DNA of 64,000 nt from Xiphophorus maculatus (taxonomy: Eukaryota > Chordata > Actinopteri > Cyprinodontiformes > Poeciliidae), in contig NC_036454.1 in NCBI RefSeq assembly GCF_002775205.1, positions 10,808,882 to 10,872,881 on the forward strand, written 5' to 3'. The notes beneath the pieces were generated by a model. That model was not told where the DNA came from. It worked only from the letters and a program-made list of their open reading frames with translations, and did no database searches. Made by a program: the position numbers and the translations under genes. This document shows, one piece after another, positions 34,757 through 47,300 of the stretch. Position 1 is the stretch's first letter; every line of letters begins with the position of its first letter.

Positions 34757-37700
34757 GGTTATAAACAGACAAATGTACTTAATTTAGAAGTACTTAACTC
34801 AGTTAAATATAAATAATGCAAATGATCAAAGGAAATAAAATGTAACACCTTTAAGTGTAATTTCTAACATTTTTAACTTAACAGTTAAATGTTTAAAATA
34901 TTCAGATAAAAAGCTAAAATTGGGTTTAATTGTACAGACAAACTGTTACAGAAGAAATTTAATTAAATGTTTATTATTTTTGAACAAGTCAAATGTTAGA
35001 TAAAAATGAAATAAGAAAACAAAAAAAAGTCAAAATAAACATAAGTTCCATACGTGTTCCATGTCTGTTTCTTTTTTGCTCAATTTTATTTTTTATCAAA
35101 AAATACACGATTGGAAGGCTTTAAAATGCAAAATTCCTTGATAGCACCTGCATATTCAGTGGCTCTTAAATGTGCACGTTCACCTCTGTAGTGGCAACTG
35201 TCATGGAAGACATTACTTTAACAAGAGTCTGGATAGGAAGAAATAAGAAATGTATTAAAACCTTGCAAGGTGAAATACAGAGTCAAAGGAGTCTGTCGAG
35301 TCTGCTTTCATCAACAGTGGATCTGGCTTCCTTTTATAGGTTCTGGTCAGACAAGAGAGACTTGATTGGACAATAGGTGTGAATCCCTGATTGTTATGTA
35401 CCAACAATTCTGTGGAGTCCAACACAGATAGTCTGGCCTAGTCTTGTTAAGGAAAGGAGATTGTTCTCTGAGGCTAAAGAGAGCAGATAAGTTCTATGTT
35501 GGAGAAATAACACTTGGTCTCCATGATCAAGGAGCTCCTGCTGTTATACGGCACTGTAGCAGTCTATAGGACAACAGCTTGACCAATCTCATAATGAGAC
35601 TATGTACATAAACTAAAGCAGAAGAGGGGTGAGGAGCATCTTATAAAATTTTCCATTACACAACTTTTTGTGATGTAGAAAAATGTCTGTTTTAATTTTT
35701 TACTGTAATAAATGTGTTTTACTTCAAATGAACAGGAAAACTGTCCCAATACATGTGAAAAATGTTTTGAATTGATGTACGAAAACAAACCTGCCAATTT
35801 AACAGTGCATATGATTTACATGTACATATTATTTGTAAAATGTGGAGTTTTAGTCACTGACCAAAAGACAAAAAAAAAAAAGACATTTAGACAGTTTTTG
35901 TAGAAGATGCATCTCTGGTTTTAATTTTCAGTTAATTACCAAGAAAGAAAATATGCAAACACCAGGAATATTTCCCCAACACAGGAAAGTGTTCAAGCAT
36001 CACAACATGGAGAAAAAAAAATTAAAAACAAAAATCAGGACATCATCTCAGAATGAGCAGCTACATGTGGCTGTGATTCTAAAGCTAACAAGCAGTTCTA
36101 TGAATAATCCTGTTTGCATTAACCCGATACAAAAAACATGAATCGTAAACCACAAGAAGCCTAACAAATGGACGGGAGCCGTGAGTTAAATTAGATGCTG
36201 TTTAACTGTAAAACATGCACAATTTTATCAAAATCAAGCCTAACATATAAAACCAAAGTGCCCTAGAATATGAATCTTAATTTAATAATCACCACATGTA
36301 AAAAAAAAAAAAAAATTTCAAGTAAAGTCAAACATTCCATGAAATTAAATATGCTAGTATTTCGATTTAAGGTCTGAAAGTGAGGTTTGTCCACCAGGTG
36401 TCCCTCTAACGTTAGGACATTCACGTTTGACTCCATCAAAAATAACACTTGATCACTTTTGTACTGAGGTAAAGAAAGGCAGCATGCCACATGGAAACAC
36501 AGAGTTCTGTACATGTAAAATACCAGGGTGAGCTCATGGTGCGAGGCGTGGATCTGTAAAGTAACGCGGTAAACAAAGGCACAAAGTCACTTATTTTCTG
36601 ACAAGTCTGATCGGAGTGCAGTGATTCTCACAGACGTGCTCTGAACCTGCAAACTTTGGCTGGTTTTACACAGATCGTAACAAAAGGTCCAACACAAGAA
36701 AAACAATGAGTAGAGTAACAGAAAGGCTGACATCTCGAGCAAAATTAAGCAACAGCACAAAAACGTTACAGAAAAATAATAAAAGCAACAGTAAAACTGG
36801 ACAAAACGAAGCAAAAAAAAAAATAAACACAGGTAAACAGTTTCCTTTTTTGAAAAACTAAAGTAGATGAGAAGTGAGATTTTCATTTTGGCTTTTTGCA
36901 GCACCTGACCAGCAGGAGAGGTTCAACCTCTGTCAGGTCCAGTACAAAGATCTGGTTCCACAGTCACTACCAAGTAGACATGGGTCGGCTAGTGGTATCA
37001 AGCTATGCAGAGGTTAAGGAAAAAAAGATTAAAAACTGATTATTTGAGTGAGAAATCAGAGAACGTGCTGGAGCAGATGGAATAACTCAGTTCTGCCCCT
37101 CTCCCACCTGTTGCTTTGCACTACCAGTCAGCTAGCTGAAGGAAAACTACATCTATAGAAGAAAATCAAAACATTTCTCTGTTTGCAACAAACACCAAAA
37201 TAAAAACTGATTTTTGCAGTGTGGAAACCAACTAATTAGCCCCAGAGCAGATAGCCTGACTAAGTTTACCCTGCAAAAACGTGTAGGCACATTTACTTGA
37301 AAATCCCTACTAAATTTTTTTATTCAACATTTCAGCAGGACTATTAATTGTTCTTTTTCTTTTTAAATATTAAGAAAACAGATCATAATTAATTTGTTTG
37401 TGTTAGATTCTGGTTTATTACAGTGAAATTGTAGTATTTTTGTATAAAGTTATCACATTATGCACATTTTCCGACCCATGCCTACTACCAAAAAAGGAAC
37501 TCATGGAGCGTTTCTCTTCGGCTTCAAGAAAAACCCCCACAATTCATTCATAAAACCAGCTGTCAACAAAAACCACAGTTACAGTAAGTGTTAGATTCAC
37601 TGAAACAAGGAAAGGTTCCCCTTACAGTCCCTTTACAGTCATAAAACCCTGTAACAATATGATCCATTGGGCTGTTCAGCTATAGCAGAGACTAAAGTTA

Positions 37701-39016
37701 AAGTATAGCAGGCACTATAGTAACTCTGAAGCACAGCGTGGTGCTGCTACATTTGCTTGTTGTACTAAGAGTTTGGCACATGAAGCCAGAGATTAAACAC
37801 AAACAACCTAACAGTGAATGGCAAACATTCAAGAAATACTAAAGCAAAACAGAAAGATTTAAAGCAACACAAACAAAGGCAGCAATAAATGAGTCCTGCT
37901 GACGAAGCTGTAGTTAAGCTTTTAACAAAACAAATGGATAATAAAACAGTGCGCCTAATTTTGAGTCATCAATTATTCAAGAAACCAACAACTTTTGCGG
38001 CTTAAGCCTCCAGGAATAAAATCTGCATAAATCTAACAGTCAAAACGCTGTGCTATCTAAATCACAAATCTACCTTTGAAGGAAACAAACTACTAAAATT
38101 ACTCCCACTTACTTTCCTCCCATTTCTCTTCCTTTTCACATGAAATGATACCTATAATTCAGCTCTGCTTACACTAAATTTTCACTTAATCATATCACAG
38201 AGCAAATGAACATAAAAAAGTATGAAACATAAATCATGATTTTCCTTTCACTGCTTTTCTATGCAGATACATGTCCTTATCTGTAACAGTCCTATTCATA
38301 AACCTGCTAATCTATGACTGATAGTAATAATAAAAAAACAATAATGACTGATTGTGGTCATTTTCAATGGGGATATGTTAACAGGTTGAGCACTGGGGAA
38401 ATAAACAAAGATAAAAAGGATGGATTTTTCCTCTCCCAACAAAAGCACTATTTCGTTAGAACAGTTTTACTCGAGGAATACAAAAATCAATAATTCAATA
38501 CAGAACGGGGAGTAAACAGTCAGACCATTAATGTGATTGGAGATGTTTTTGATGAGCTTTAAGCTAATAAAGAAAAAAAATGCTTTACTTTAATGATAAT
38601 TCTTCCTTTCTCTATGTCTGAGCTAAATGAAGAAGATGACATTTCACTGCATTTCTCCTGGAAATCCTCACTGGACAAATCACTGCCCTATTGAAATTCA
38701 AGAAACAGGCTTTACAAACATTATCTTTGTGTTAAAGTAACAAACCTGAACAGAAACATTTTTTGGAAAATTTGATCAAAATGCGATATACATATAAATA
38801 TATATATATGAGAGGATGTGGAAAACGCTAGCTTAAAAGGTCCCAGTTTCTTCTAGATCAATTTACAGCATGTCGCTGTCCTCCAAAGCAAAAATATATA
38901 TAAATAAATACTTTCACAAAAAGTTGGCAATATCCTGCAAAGTTTCAGGGTTGTGCTTTGGCTACTTTGAGTCAAAAATGATGAACAAAGAAAAATCTGA
39001 GCGTAATGTTTCTGAT
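34757..39016. other. cdc45-plpp5 intergenic DNA or extended plpp5 3'UTR
   Basis: No exon is supportable. The sequence is AT-rich with short open frames. Part of it, perhaps 36.2-38.9 kb, may be plpp5 3'UTR because it follows that gene on the same strand and has few recognisable repeats. Minus-strand AATAAA signals occur near 37412 and 39266. I cannot place the transcript end. Confidence 0.4.
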
Positions 39017-39395
39017 CACTACAAAAACACCAAATCTTAAGAATTATTTTGTCTAGATATCATAGTATACTTGAAATAAGTCAAAACTATCTTACAAGCA
39101 ACTTCTTAGCAAGATATAGGAGCTTCTTTTAAATCAATAATTCCTTATTATTGATAAAAAAAAATATGCTAATTCCACTGGTCAATTATTTGACTTATAG
39201 CATGGAAAAAATGTTTGAAATAATCCTCCAGTGGAACTAGTATTTTTCATCAATATTAAGCAATTATTTATTGAAAACAAGTTCCTATATGTAGCTGAAA
39301 AGTTACTTGTAAGTTAGTTTAGTCTTATTTCACTAAGATATCTGATTGGAAACTAGATCAAAATTACTTGGTAAGTTTTTGTGTTTTTGCAGTGT
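39017..39395. mobile_element. Foldback MITE with CACTGCAAAAACAC termini
   Basis: The left end is CACTACAAAAACACCAAATC and the right end, reverse-complemented, is CACTGCAAAAACACAAAAAC. Inner blocks such as CTTGAAATAAG, AACTTACAAG and AGATATAGGAGC recur inverted, so nearly the whole 379 bp could fold on itself. End fragments recur at about 51697-51790 and 56117-56235. No coding capacity. Confidence 0.7.
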
Positions 39396-39911
39396 TGTGG
39401 CCACTTCAATACCAGAAGACCACTGAAGTAGATTCAAAAGATCGGCTTTGTTATGGAACAAACCTTTAAAACCACAAATCTTCTATTCAGTCAAGAATAA
39501 AGACTAATGGAAATAAATTAGATCTAGTGTCTGCATACCTGCTTTTTTAAAAAGTTGCAAGATAAACAATCAAGTCACCCAATAATGGCTAACGCAGCTA
39601 AGCAGTGGTTGTGAAGTTAAATTGTCTCAATTGTTGTAACCTAAAGGCGCAGTACTGGGCCAGGTGGAGACTCAAGTCGAACCATGAAACTAAAATACCC
39701 AATATGTTATGATACTTTTAGTTTGCCTAATTAGAACTGTTAATGATTTGGTAATTCATTCATTCACAATCATAGAAACTTCAAAAGCTGCAGCAGTAAT
39801 AACCAACAATAAATATAAACACTAACAAAGTTTCCATCCCAACCATTTTGAAAACCGTAATTCCACGGATCTCCTTGTAATCCCGTGGAAAGTGTTCAGG
39901 TCGCAGCGGCT

Positions 39912-40081
39912 CTACAGAGGCAGGAGGAAGTTGGAGTTGGCCAACTTGCGCTCCTGCGCCGCGGGGACAGTCTCTCTCTGACGGATCGGTTTGTGGGAGT
40001 CCGGGTCCTGAAGCGGAGGAAAGTGCTGCCTGTAGCAGAGCCAGGCGAAGGTCAGACCCAACATGGACCCGACTAACACAT
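39912..40081 (-). CDS. plpp5: plpp5 coding exon 7 and stop
   Basis: Residues 211-266, [20 protein letters not shown] and a basic cytosolic tail ending FLLPL, then TAG at 39912-39914. Confidence 0.93.
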
Positions 40082-43000
40082 CTGCACGGAGGACGAGAAC
40101 AACGAGTCAAGATGTAAATCACACTTTGCTTGTTTAATTCATAACTTCCTGATTTTGTTAATGATTCTCAAGTCTGAACAGTCTGATCTGCTTCCTCTTC
40201 AGCCTCTAACAAAGAGTTGATATGTGGAGAAAAATCTTTTGTAAAAACCAGATCAGTAGATGTATCTCTGCTTATTGTGACTACCTTTAAGGGTTTATGG
40301 TTTTATTTTTGGTAACTTTCTTGTTAAGGTAGCTATAGTTAAAAAGGATAAAAAAAAAGCAACTCAATTTTAGCTTTAGTCGATAATGGAACAAGGTTAG
40401 TAACTGGGATTGAAATCTGTGATTTCTGTGTTAATGGAAAGAATTGTACTAATGTAATGGGCTGTGCATGATAATGGATGGTAAAAACAGTTGTAATTTT
40501 TATTTCTTCTTGCCTAGCTCTTATGTAGGTTGATGAATATATGGACAGCTTTAATAAATCATTATTTAACCATCACTTCTGGGCCTTCTCAAAATTTACT
40601 GAATGCTACAAAAAAAAAAACAACCTTTTTTAATATTAAATCTTGAATAATTTCACATTTATGTTTAACATTTTAAAAAAAAGTAAATACTGAAAATTAA
40701 GCTGTTCTAATTCATCTTCAAGTACCTTGCTTTGTCTCAGTGGTCTAAAAGAAAAGCCAAAAAAAGTTGTTTTTTTAAAATAAAGATGGTTGAAATCAAC
40801 CTCAAATAATTACATTTATAAGAATTAATTACATGTTCTAACTAGGGCAGTACATAATGGCTGAAAAACATACCACAATATGTGTTTCATATCAGTGAAC
40901 ACTGATAATTATTGACTAGCTTTTTGTTAAAAAATATTTGAAATACTGTCAAACTGGTGACGTGATCTTTCCTGTTTTATCCACAGTGTCATCTCCAGTT
41001 ATTGAGCTATGACTTATAGATTATAAGAAACAATGTTTTACTATCTACAGTCCTTTGTTAAAAGGTTTAGTGTAATGTTATTCCCCGAGTGTCAGTTTCA
41101 GAAGCACATGTTGAAGTTATATTTTCTAGCCCAGAAACTCTGACCTTGCCAGTGGTGCTTGTAGTCGCAGGTTCTGGAAAGAGCGATTACAGCTGCGATG
41201 AGCAAAGGCGTGAGGAAGGCACATAGCCGCCATGCTCTGCCTTGGCCAGCCGGACTGAAGCAGCGCAGCTTTCCTGCGATGTACAGCGCTGTGAAACCCA
41301 AACCTGCAAAAGCAACTGAGGGGAAAAAAAAACAAGAACTGAGAAATAAAGGTGAGGGGTGCTATTACTATTGTTAGCATTTTGAGTAACCATGGCGACG
41401 TAAGTAGCAAAAAACTAGCCAAATTCAAATCAAAACAAATTCTTACCCACACTGTCTTGTGTCAGTTTAGACTCAAAACAGAGACAGAATTTTGACTTTT
41501 CAGCTATTATTTCATTTATTAGCCATGTTTAGTACACTGAATGAAGGAAGTCAATGTAAGACAACATGCTAGTGATGCCCTACATGTCACTGGTAGCATT
41601 TAGGTTAACATTAGCATTTTGGCTATTTTTAGCTTATACACTCATTTTAACCTACTGAATAGAGTAAGGAATACGTTTCACACAATTATTTTGGAACCAG
41701 TTCAATCAAAATGGCCGCTTACAGGAGGAGTGTCCGCTGGGAAAGCTTTTTCGTCCCTCTATGACAACATCTGGGTCACCGCTGCAGCGCAGCTCCAAGT
41801 TCATCTGACCGTCCGGGAAACAGCGATAGAAGAAATCTGGCCTCGGCCTGAAGGGAATAATGATGTTTTCATTGGCAGGTGAAAAAAAACTAAAAACATC
41901 TGCAAAACGATATATGATGTTGAGACTTTTTACCTGCCAACAACAAGTTTGATGACGTTGGTAAAAACTCCATTGAGCACCAGAGTCAGAGTCACAGCTG
42001 GATGACAGGAGGAAACAGAACAGAGTCATGAAAAACACACGTCACCTCAAACAGGAAATGAGTCAGGAACATGTTTGCAGGAGTTTATTTCTCACCCAGA
42101 GAGGCTTCTCTCAGATCGCCATGCTCCGACTTTCTCAACAGGTTAAAAACCAGGATTATAATCAGGGGGGTTAAAACAGCCACACTCTGAAAAGAGCAGC
42201 AGTAAATTTTAGAAACTAAACAGTCACTAAACCTGCAAAGACATCATTCTGCAGGAATAAAACCTCTTCAACCATTGTCATCTTGCTGAACTTCCAAAAA
42301 CAGGTCAACCATGATAAACCAAAATATAATTAAATTGAGCATTTTTCCACCAAATAATAAAATATTACTGTCACCCATCAATAAAAATTGTTGCAATAAA
42401 CAATTAATTGCACAATAAATTAAAATGTGCTGGATCATTTCGATTCCAATTAATATTTTTTGAAGGGCAATTTTGTTTATAGACTTCATAATACATTTTA
42501 TTTATGGTTTTGGTTGTGTGAGTCTTTTATTTCGGTTTCATTTATGGTTTTTGGTCGTTTTGTTTATCTATTTTGGATTTATAAAACATATATTCCAGTT
42601 CCAGTGCCAAGTGGTATTTTTTTCTTTACAAAATTAAAGTTTATTAGTCTTTCAGAAGGCAGGTTTGCATTATTTTGTCATTATCAATATATTACTTGAA
42701 AATGGCCCTAAAGCAACAATATTATTGTATAGCACAATATTTTATGGTAAAATGTGTCATTGAAATTGTTGAATTTTTGTGTTTTGATTTTGTTTGTTTG
42801 TAAAGGATAAAAATGTACTACACACTTTTGGGATTTGTGTTTATAAAAAATGTAGCACAACTTCACCATTATGCTCCGTTTTGTTTTGGTCCATCATAAA
42901 AAATTCCAATAAAATCCATTTCAAGTTTGTGTGTGTAACTTTCTCATATGTACAAAAGTTCAAGGGTCATTACCACTTTACACCCCAATATAAAGTATAT

Positions 43001-43333
43001 TTAGAGCAGCTCGTACTGTTCTAGAGCTCAGGGATACATACAAACATGAGAGAGGTTGGTACATGGTCTGACTCCACGCGGTGGAACTTGTACAGCCACA
43101 TCTCCTCGGCCTGGATCTCCCGGTAGAAAGGAGGGAGCTGCTCCGTCACGCTAACAGAGCCACAAACAACACCTGCACCTCAGGAAACGGGTCCATAAAG
43201 CTGCACTGCAAACTACACTATGACATCAACGGCCGTGATGTTAAAAAAAGGATCAAACTTACAGGAACACAAACAGAAGAGCAAACCGGACGGAGACTTC
43301 CGACAGGAAACCTTGCAGTAGTCTCCTCTTCAT
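39912..43333 (-). CDS. plpp5: Phospholipid phosphatase 5 (PAP2 family), complete, 7 coding exons
   Basis: The join gives 801 nt, or 266 residues; human PLPP5 has 264. Plpp5 is a multi-pass membrane enzyme that dephosphorylates lipid phosphates such as phosphatidate, diacylglycerol pyrophosphate and lysophosphatidate. All three PAP2 signature motifs are intact: Lys107 to Arg114-Pro115 (KLVVGRPRP), PSGH at 148-151, and Ser200-Arg201 with His207 and Asp211 ([12 protein letters not shown]). [12 protein letters not shown] is typical of the PLPP4/5 pair. [20 protein letters not shown] and the PSGH (rather than PSIH) motif favour PLPP5 over PLPP4. The chosen ATG opens [16 protein letters not shown], somewhat unlike mammals. 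Phases agree at every junction. The gene follows nsd3 on the same strand, as in human. Confidence 0.94.
40845..40990 (+). repeat. Dispersed repeat shared with 61505-61800
   Basis: CTAGGGCAGTACATAATGGC, TTTCATATCAGTGA, CTGATAATTATTGA, TTTGAAATACTG and TTTCCTGTTTTATCCA recur in order in the second copy. Located in plpp5 intron 6. Confidence 0.6.
41145..41315 (-). CDS. plpp5: plpp5 coding exon 6
   Basis: Residues 154-211, [20 protein letters not shown] and [11 protein letters not shown]; carries catalytic motif 3 up to the Asp codon. Confidence 0.95.
41723..41847 (-). CDS. plpp5: plpp5 coding exon 5
   Basis: Residues 112-154, [14 protein letters not shown] through [11 protein letters not shown]; carries catalytic motifs 1 and 2. 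Confidence 0.95.
41934..41997 (-). CDS. plpp5: plpp5 coding exon 4
   Basis: Residues 91-112, [16 protein letters not shown], with the catalytic-motif Lys107. Confidence 0.93.
42096..42186 (-). CDS. plpp5: plpp5 coding exon 3
   Basis: Residues 61-91, [20 protein letters not shown], a membrane segment plus cytosolic basic turn. Confidence 0.9.
42372..42770 (+). repeat. Diverged hAT-like MITE copy
   Basis: It shares AGGGCAATTTTGTTTATAGA, TTCCAGTTCCAG, TTACTTGAAAATGG and ACAATATTATTG blocks with the complete copy at 27879. The ends are eroded. Located in plpp5 intron 2. Confidence 0.6.
43042..43150 (-). CDS. plpp5: plpp5 coding exon 2
   Basis: Residues 24-60, [20 protein letters not shown] and VPTSLMF. 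Confidence 0.92.
43263..43333 (-). CDS. plpp5: plpp5 coding exon 1
   Basis: Start codon and residues 1-24 (split codon). Contains [13 protein letters not shown], the start of the first membrane segment. Donor GTAAGT. Confidence 0.85.
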
Positions 43334-43494
43334 TTTGGTTCTTGGTTTGGACTTCAGTCAACAGCAAACATCATCCCGCCACTTATTTACTAAACAAGGG
43401 TTAACAAAAGACAAAAATACTCAAAAACTTATAATAGATCATTACTAACTATTTAGTAACACTCTGAGACCAGATTATAATTATCTTAAATGAA

Positions 43495-43995
43495 TATAAG
43501 ATGGTATACATTTTCAAAAATTTTCAACACCACACTTCTGAGATAAAAACAATACAAATGAACTAAATAATACAGTTTCAATTCACTATTATACATAATA
43601 TATTTTCTTGCCATTAGTAGTAATGTCTTGTGACAGTATTTAACATTCTACAGCAGGGACAAGGTAAACTAAAAAAACACAATTTTATGTTTTGAAATGT
43701 CTCTTGTACACACAAGAGTTTTCTGGCATTTAGCAAATAGAAATAATTTTAACAGACCTAAAACAAGATAATTTAGGTCTGATTAACGTCAGGAAATGAA
43801 AAAAAAAATGTGTATGTGTCTTTTTATTAGGTATATGAAAACATAACATTTCAACTGTAAATAATGTTTTAGAAATTTAGGCTTTTTATCAAACCTTAGA
43901 TTGCATTTTATAGCAAAACTATTGGTGATTTTAAAAAAAACTTTCAAAGTTTCTTAGAGTTTTTTCAGTAACTGATTTTAATCATTGAGAATTTC
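43495..43995 (+). repeat. Dispersed repeat, CAAGCATTTTCAAGG family
   Basis: It shares CTGAGATAAAAACAATACAA, TTCTACAGCAGGGACAA, TTTTATGTTTTGAAATGTCT and TTAGATTGCATTTTAT with the cdc45 intron copies. It lies in the inferred plpp5 5'UTR intron. Confidence 0.6.
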
Positions 43996-46697
43996 ATTGA
44001 ATTTCACTGAAACCTGAATAAAAAAACTCCAAAAGCAAACAGTGCAGCAGACCTCTTTGAGCCGTTTCCCACAGAGGCCCTAGACATAATAAAGTAATAA
44101 AACTTGGCTTTGTTGTATAATATGCAGTTAATACAAAAGTGGCGTGGAGGAGTGATAAAGTACATACAGGCAGAAGGCGTTGGGGTAAAACAGAGGCTTC
44201 ATATTCATAGTTTGGAGCTAAAAAGAATCTTCTTTGAGATTTTTGTTAAATAAAAATTAACACAGTGACAGACAAACATTTTACTTCTGCTTAAAATAAT
44301 GCCTGTTTCCATTTTAGTTTCAACGTTTTTAAACTAAATGGAAAAATGTAAAGACAAAATAGAAACAAGACCTTTGAATTCAGTAGAAGACACTAAAAAT
44401 AATTTCAGTATTTACACCTCTTTAAACAATGAAACTTTCATTGTAACTGTAGTTTAAAACTGCATCAGAGAAAGGATAACATCAGAACAGCACACAGTAA
44501 GTCGTTTAGGTCACAGTGACCAGACTGCCCTTATCTAACTAGGCAGGGTTTACTCCAGTGCATTAGAAGTTTGTTTTTTTATGTTTGCATTTTTAAGACC
44601 TTGCAGTTGGTGTTCAGGCATTAATCTTCTAGTCTTTTAATAACACATAATTATCACGTGATGTTGTCAAATTTCCTGTCAAGTTTAAAAACATTTTTCA
44701 CTCAAAAGAACGAAGGGCCGCTGGATGAATGACTGCACCCAACCACCGGGCTTAACAAGTTTTCTGGGGGAAATCTTGAACTAGGAATGTCCACAATTGA
44801 TCTCAAGTGTAGACCTAGTCAAAGCATTTTTGATCGGTGTCAGACTCTAAAATACAAAAGCACAGCAGGTCAGCAGCCACTGACAACGTCTGCCAAGGGG
44901 GGGTAGCAGCTGCAAATACCAATTAATGACAAAACTAAAATTTACCAACTATGTTGCATGTATCAGTCTGTTATTAAATTAGTAAAAGTTGTTTTAAAGC
45001 AGTTTAACATTTATCTGATACACAAATTAAAATCTTCTCGTAAAATGTCAGCTACAACACTAAACATTCATCTTTTAATAACCAAACTTTCTGCTTTCAC
45101 TTTGATTTTATGGTAGGCGTGATCACATCTATGTACTGACTTGCACACTGAAGTAGATCCAAATCAACTTTTAATTATATTATGAAAACTTTTTCAAATA
45201 TAGAGTGACATAAATCATGTTTTTATTTCTGAGAAAAGATCAAATCTTTTTCAGTTTTCTTTAATCGAGCCCAAAATAAATGATCACCTTTCTTTCAATA
45301 TGGAAATCATTTGACACCCTCTTGAAGTTTTGGATCTACAATAATCTACACATGCATTTAATACAAAAAATATTTGTTTAATTAAGAAATTATTAATAAC
45401 ACATTTTGATTTTAGCTTTTAAAACTTTTTTTTTTGTTGTTTTGGCCCAGGAGGATTCTTTAATAACCAACTTATTTCCACGTGGTTAAGATTCAACAAT
45501 GTGTGTGAAATATTCCTCAGAGATTTTAGTCCATGTTGACTTAAACGTATCTCAATGCTTTGATCACACCAGGTTCTGACCCGACCATCTCAGTGCTGCC
45601 GCCAATCACAGCCAGAGTTTCTGGTTCGAAAAAATTAAAAGTGATTTTAGAATAACAGACGCAAGAAAGGTATGAAAATACTTTAACCTTTTTGTGTTTA
45701 ATACCAGTGGTTGACCAATATTTATATGGCTGATTGCAATTTTTGAAACACTGATGCATTACATTTTTTGTTGCATTTGGACAGAAAGGTTTTTCAGTCT
45801 TTATAATCTTCTTTTTTGTTTTTAATAAACAGGAATGAAAATTGTGCCTATTTCTGATGGAAAGTAGTATCACTGCACTACAAAACTGACATGCAAGAAG
45901 AGCTTGTTTATCTTTCGTAACTGAGCTGATGGTGACGGTGATTGGAGCAGTGATTCCAGTTTAACTTGCTGGCTGTATGTTTTATATTTGGCCTCCCCAC
46001 CCCCACCGGTGGCTTTTAAGCACTTATATACAGAGTTATAATACTTAAGTACAGAAGAGATAGATTGTTGTTGGCCTTAACTCTCTGCTCTTACTGGTTG
46101 AAAGCTTGCTGTTTTTAATCCTGTTCCTGGTGCCTACAGATTAATTCCCTTGGTCAACCCTTTGCCAATAAACAATTTTCAAAGAGTGGCAAATACCAGA
46201 TTATTTACTGGCTTGTCGATATTTTTATCTGCCTTTATGAAAACACGTTATAACTTATTTACAGAAGCATTGTCGATAATGTGATTTAAACCTGTTAAGT
46301 CGTTGTCAGGAAGTGCATTTGGGATTTCTCAGCGAGCTAGGCAGTTTATTTACACTTACAAATAAAATATGTTACATTATACTCCGTCTTTCCTCGCTGT
46401 CTAAAACTAAAATCTGACACAAAGGCCAACATGCTGCACCTGTAAACCCTCCACATCCAGGTGAGAGTGTTATTAAAAAGACTCAGCTTAACTAAATACA
46501 TATTTAGGCAGTTGTAAAATTAAACCAATCTCCAAACCAAAACCTGTCAGGATAAAGAAACGTCAAATAAATAGAAAAAAATCAAGCAGAAGCAGATCTG
46601 TAATAAGCTAAGCTAGCATTTGTCAAACAATAATACATCCTTCATCTGATTCATTTCCGTGTTATCATTAAAGGAGCAGAATGTCTCAGTTACTAAC
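43996..46697. other. Inferred plpp5 first intron, no other feature
   Basis: AT-rich sequence with short open frames only. I see no exon or transposon ends in it. Confidence 0.45.
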
Positions 46698-46880
46698 CTT
46701 AAACAGGCCGGAATTCATCTCTCCATACTGGATTTAACGCGTTAATTTAGCACAAAACGAGCCTCGGCATCCCTCTTTTTCTGCAGACACTGGAGGTATT
46801 TGAAGAAACAGAGGTGTCACGGAAGAGGGTAGCTGCAAGTGAAGCTAACGGCCAAAACTGACACTTCCGGTTTGTAGTTT
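46698..46880 (-). promoter_or_regulatory. plpp5: Probable plpp5 promoter and untranslated leader exon
   Basis: On the minus strand CCTGTTTAAG is followed by GTTAGTAAC, a donor at 46697. The acceptor CCCTTGTTTAG, about 50-60 bp before the coding ATG, would receive it. ACTTCCGG at 46863-46870 is an ETS-type element common in TATA-less promoters. A short upstream frame, MNSGLFK, opens in the leader. The exon is inferred from these signals. Confidence 0.5.
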
Positions 46881-46931
46881 CACGATAAAAGTCCAAGTAC
46901 CAGAGAGGCAAATAAAATCGCTTTTGTCTTT

Positions 46932-46972
46932 ATTAATAATAGTAATAATAATAATAATATATTTTATTACTA
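46932..46972 (+). repeat. (AAT)n / ATTATT microsatellite
   Basis: Interrupted trinucleotide run with a TATATTTTATTACTATTATT tail. Confidence 0.85.
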
Positions 46973-47240
46973 TTATTTCTTTACTTAATTTTAGTTTTTT
47001 TTCTTCAAATTTATTTGTTGTGCAATAGAATCAATAGTAATTGTGAAACATTGTTTTTGTTAAAACAGGTACATTTCTGCCTTGAAATTAATTTTCTAAT
47101 AGCACTTCTTAAAGTGTTTCATGACATCTGCATTCTTAGTTTTTTTTACAGTGAGATGTTATGATGACATAAACGCATTTATCATCTGCAATAATTGTTT
47201 CTCTAATTGTTTATGAAATAGTAGTATTAGGTTGAAATCC

Positions 47241-47300
47241 TGTGTATTATTTTTTAATACATAAAATGTGTGTATTATTTTTTAATACATAAAATGTATG
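47241..47300 (+). repeat. Two tandem 28 bp units
   Basis: TGTGTATTATTTTTTAATAC starts at 47241 and again at 47269. Each unit contains a TGTATTA/TAATACA inverted repeat. Confidence 0.85.

Noticed and set aside
39781-40122. A 113-codon minus-strand frame over plpp5 exon 7
   Set aside because: It is in a different frame from the one that continues the PAP2 domain and ends at TAG 39912.
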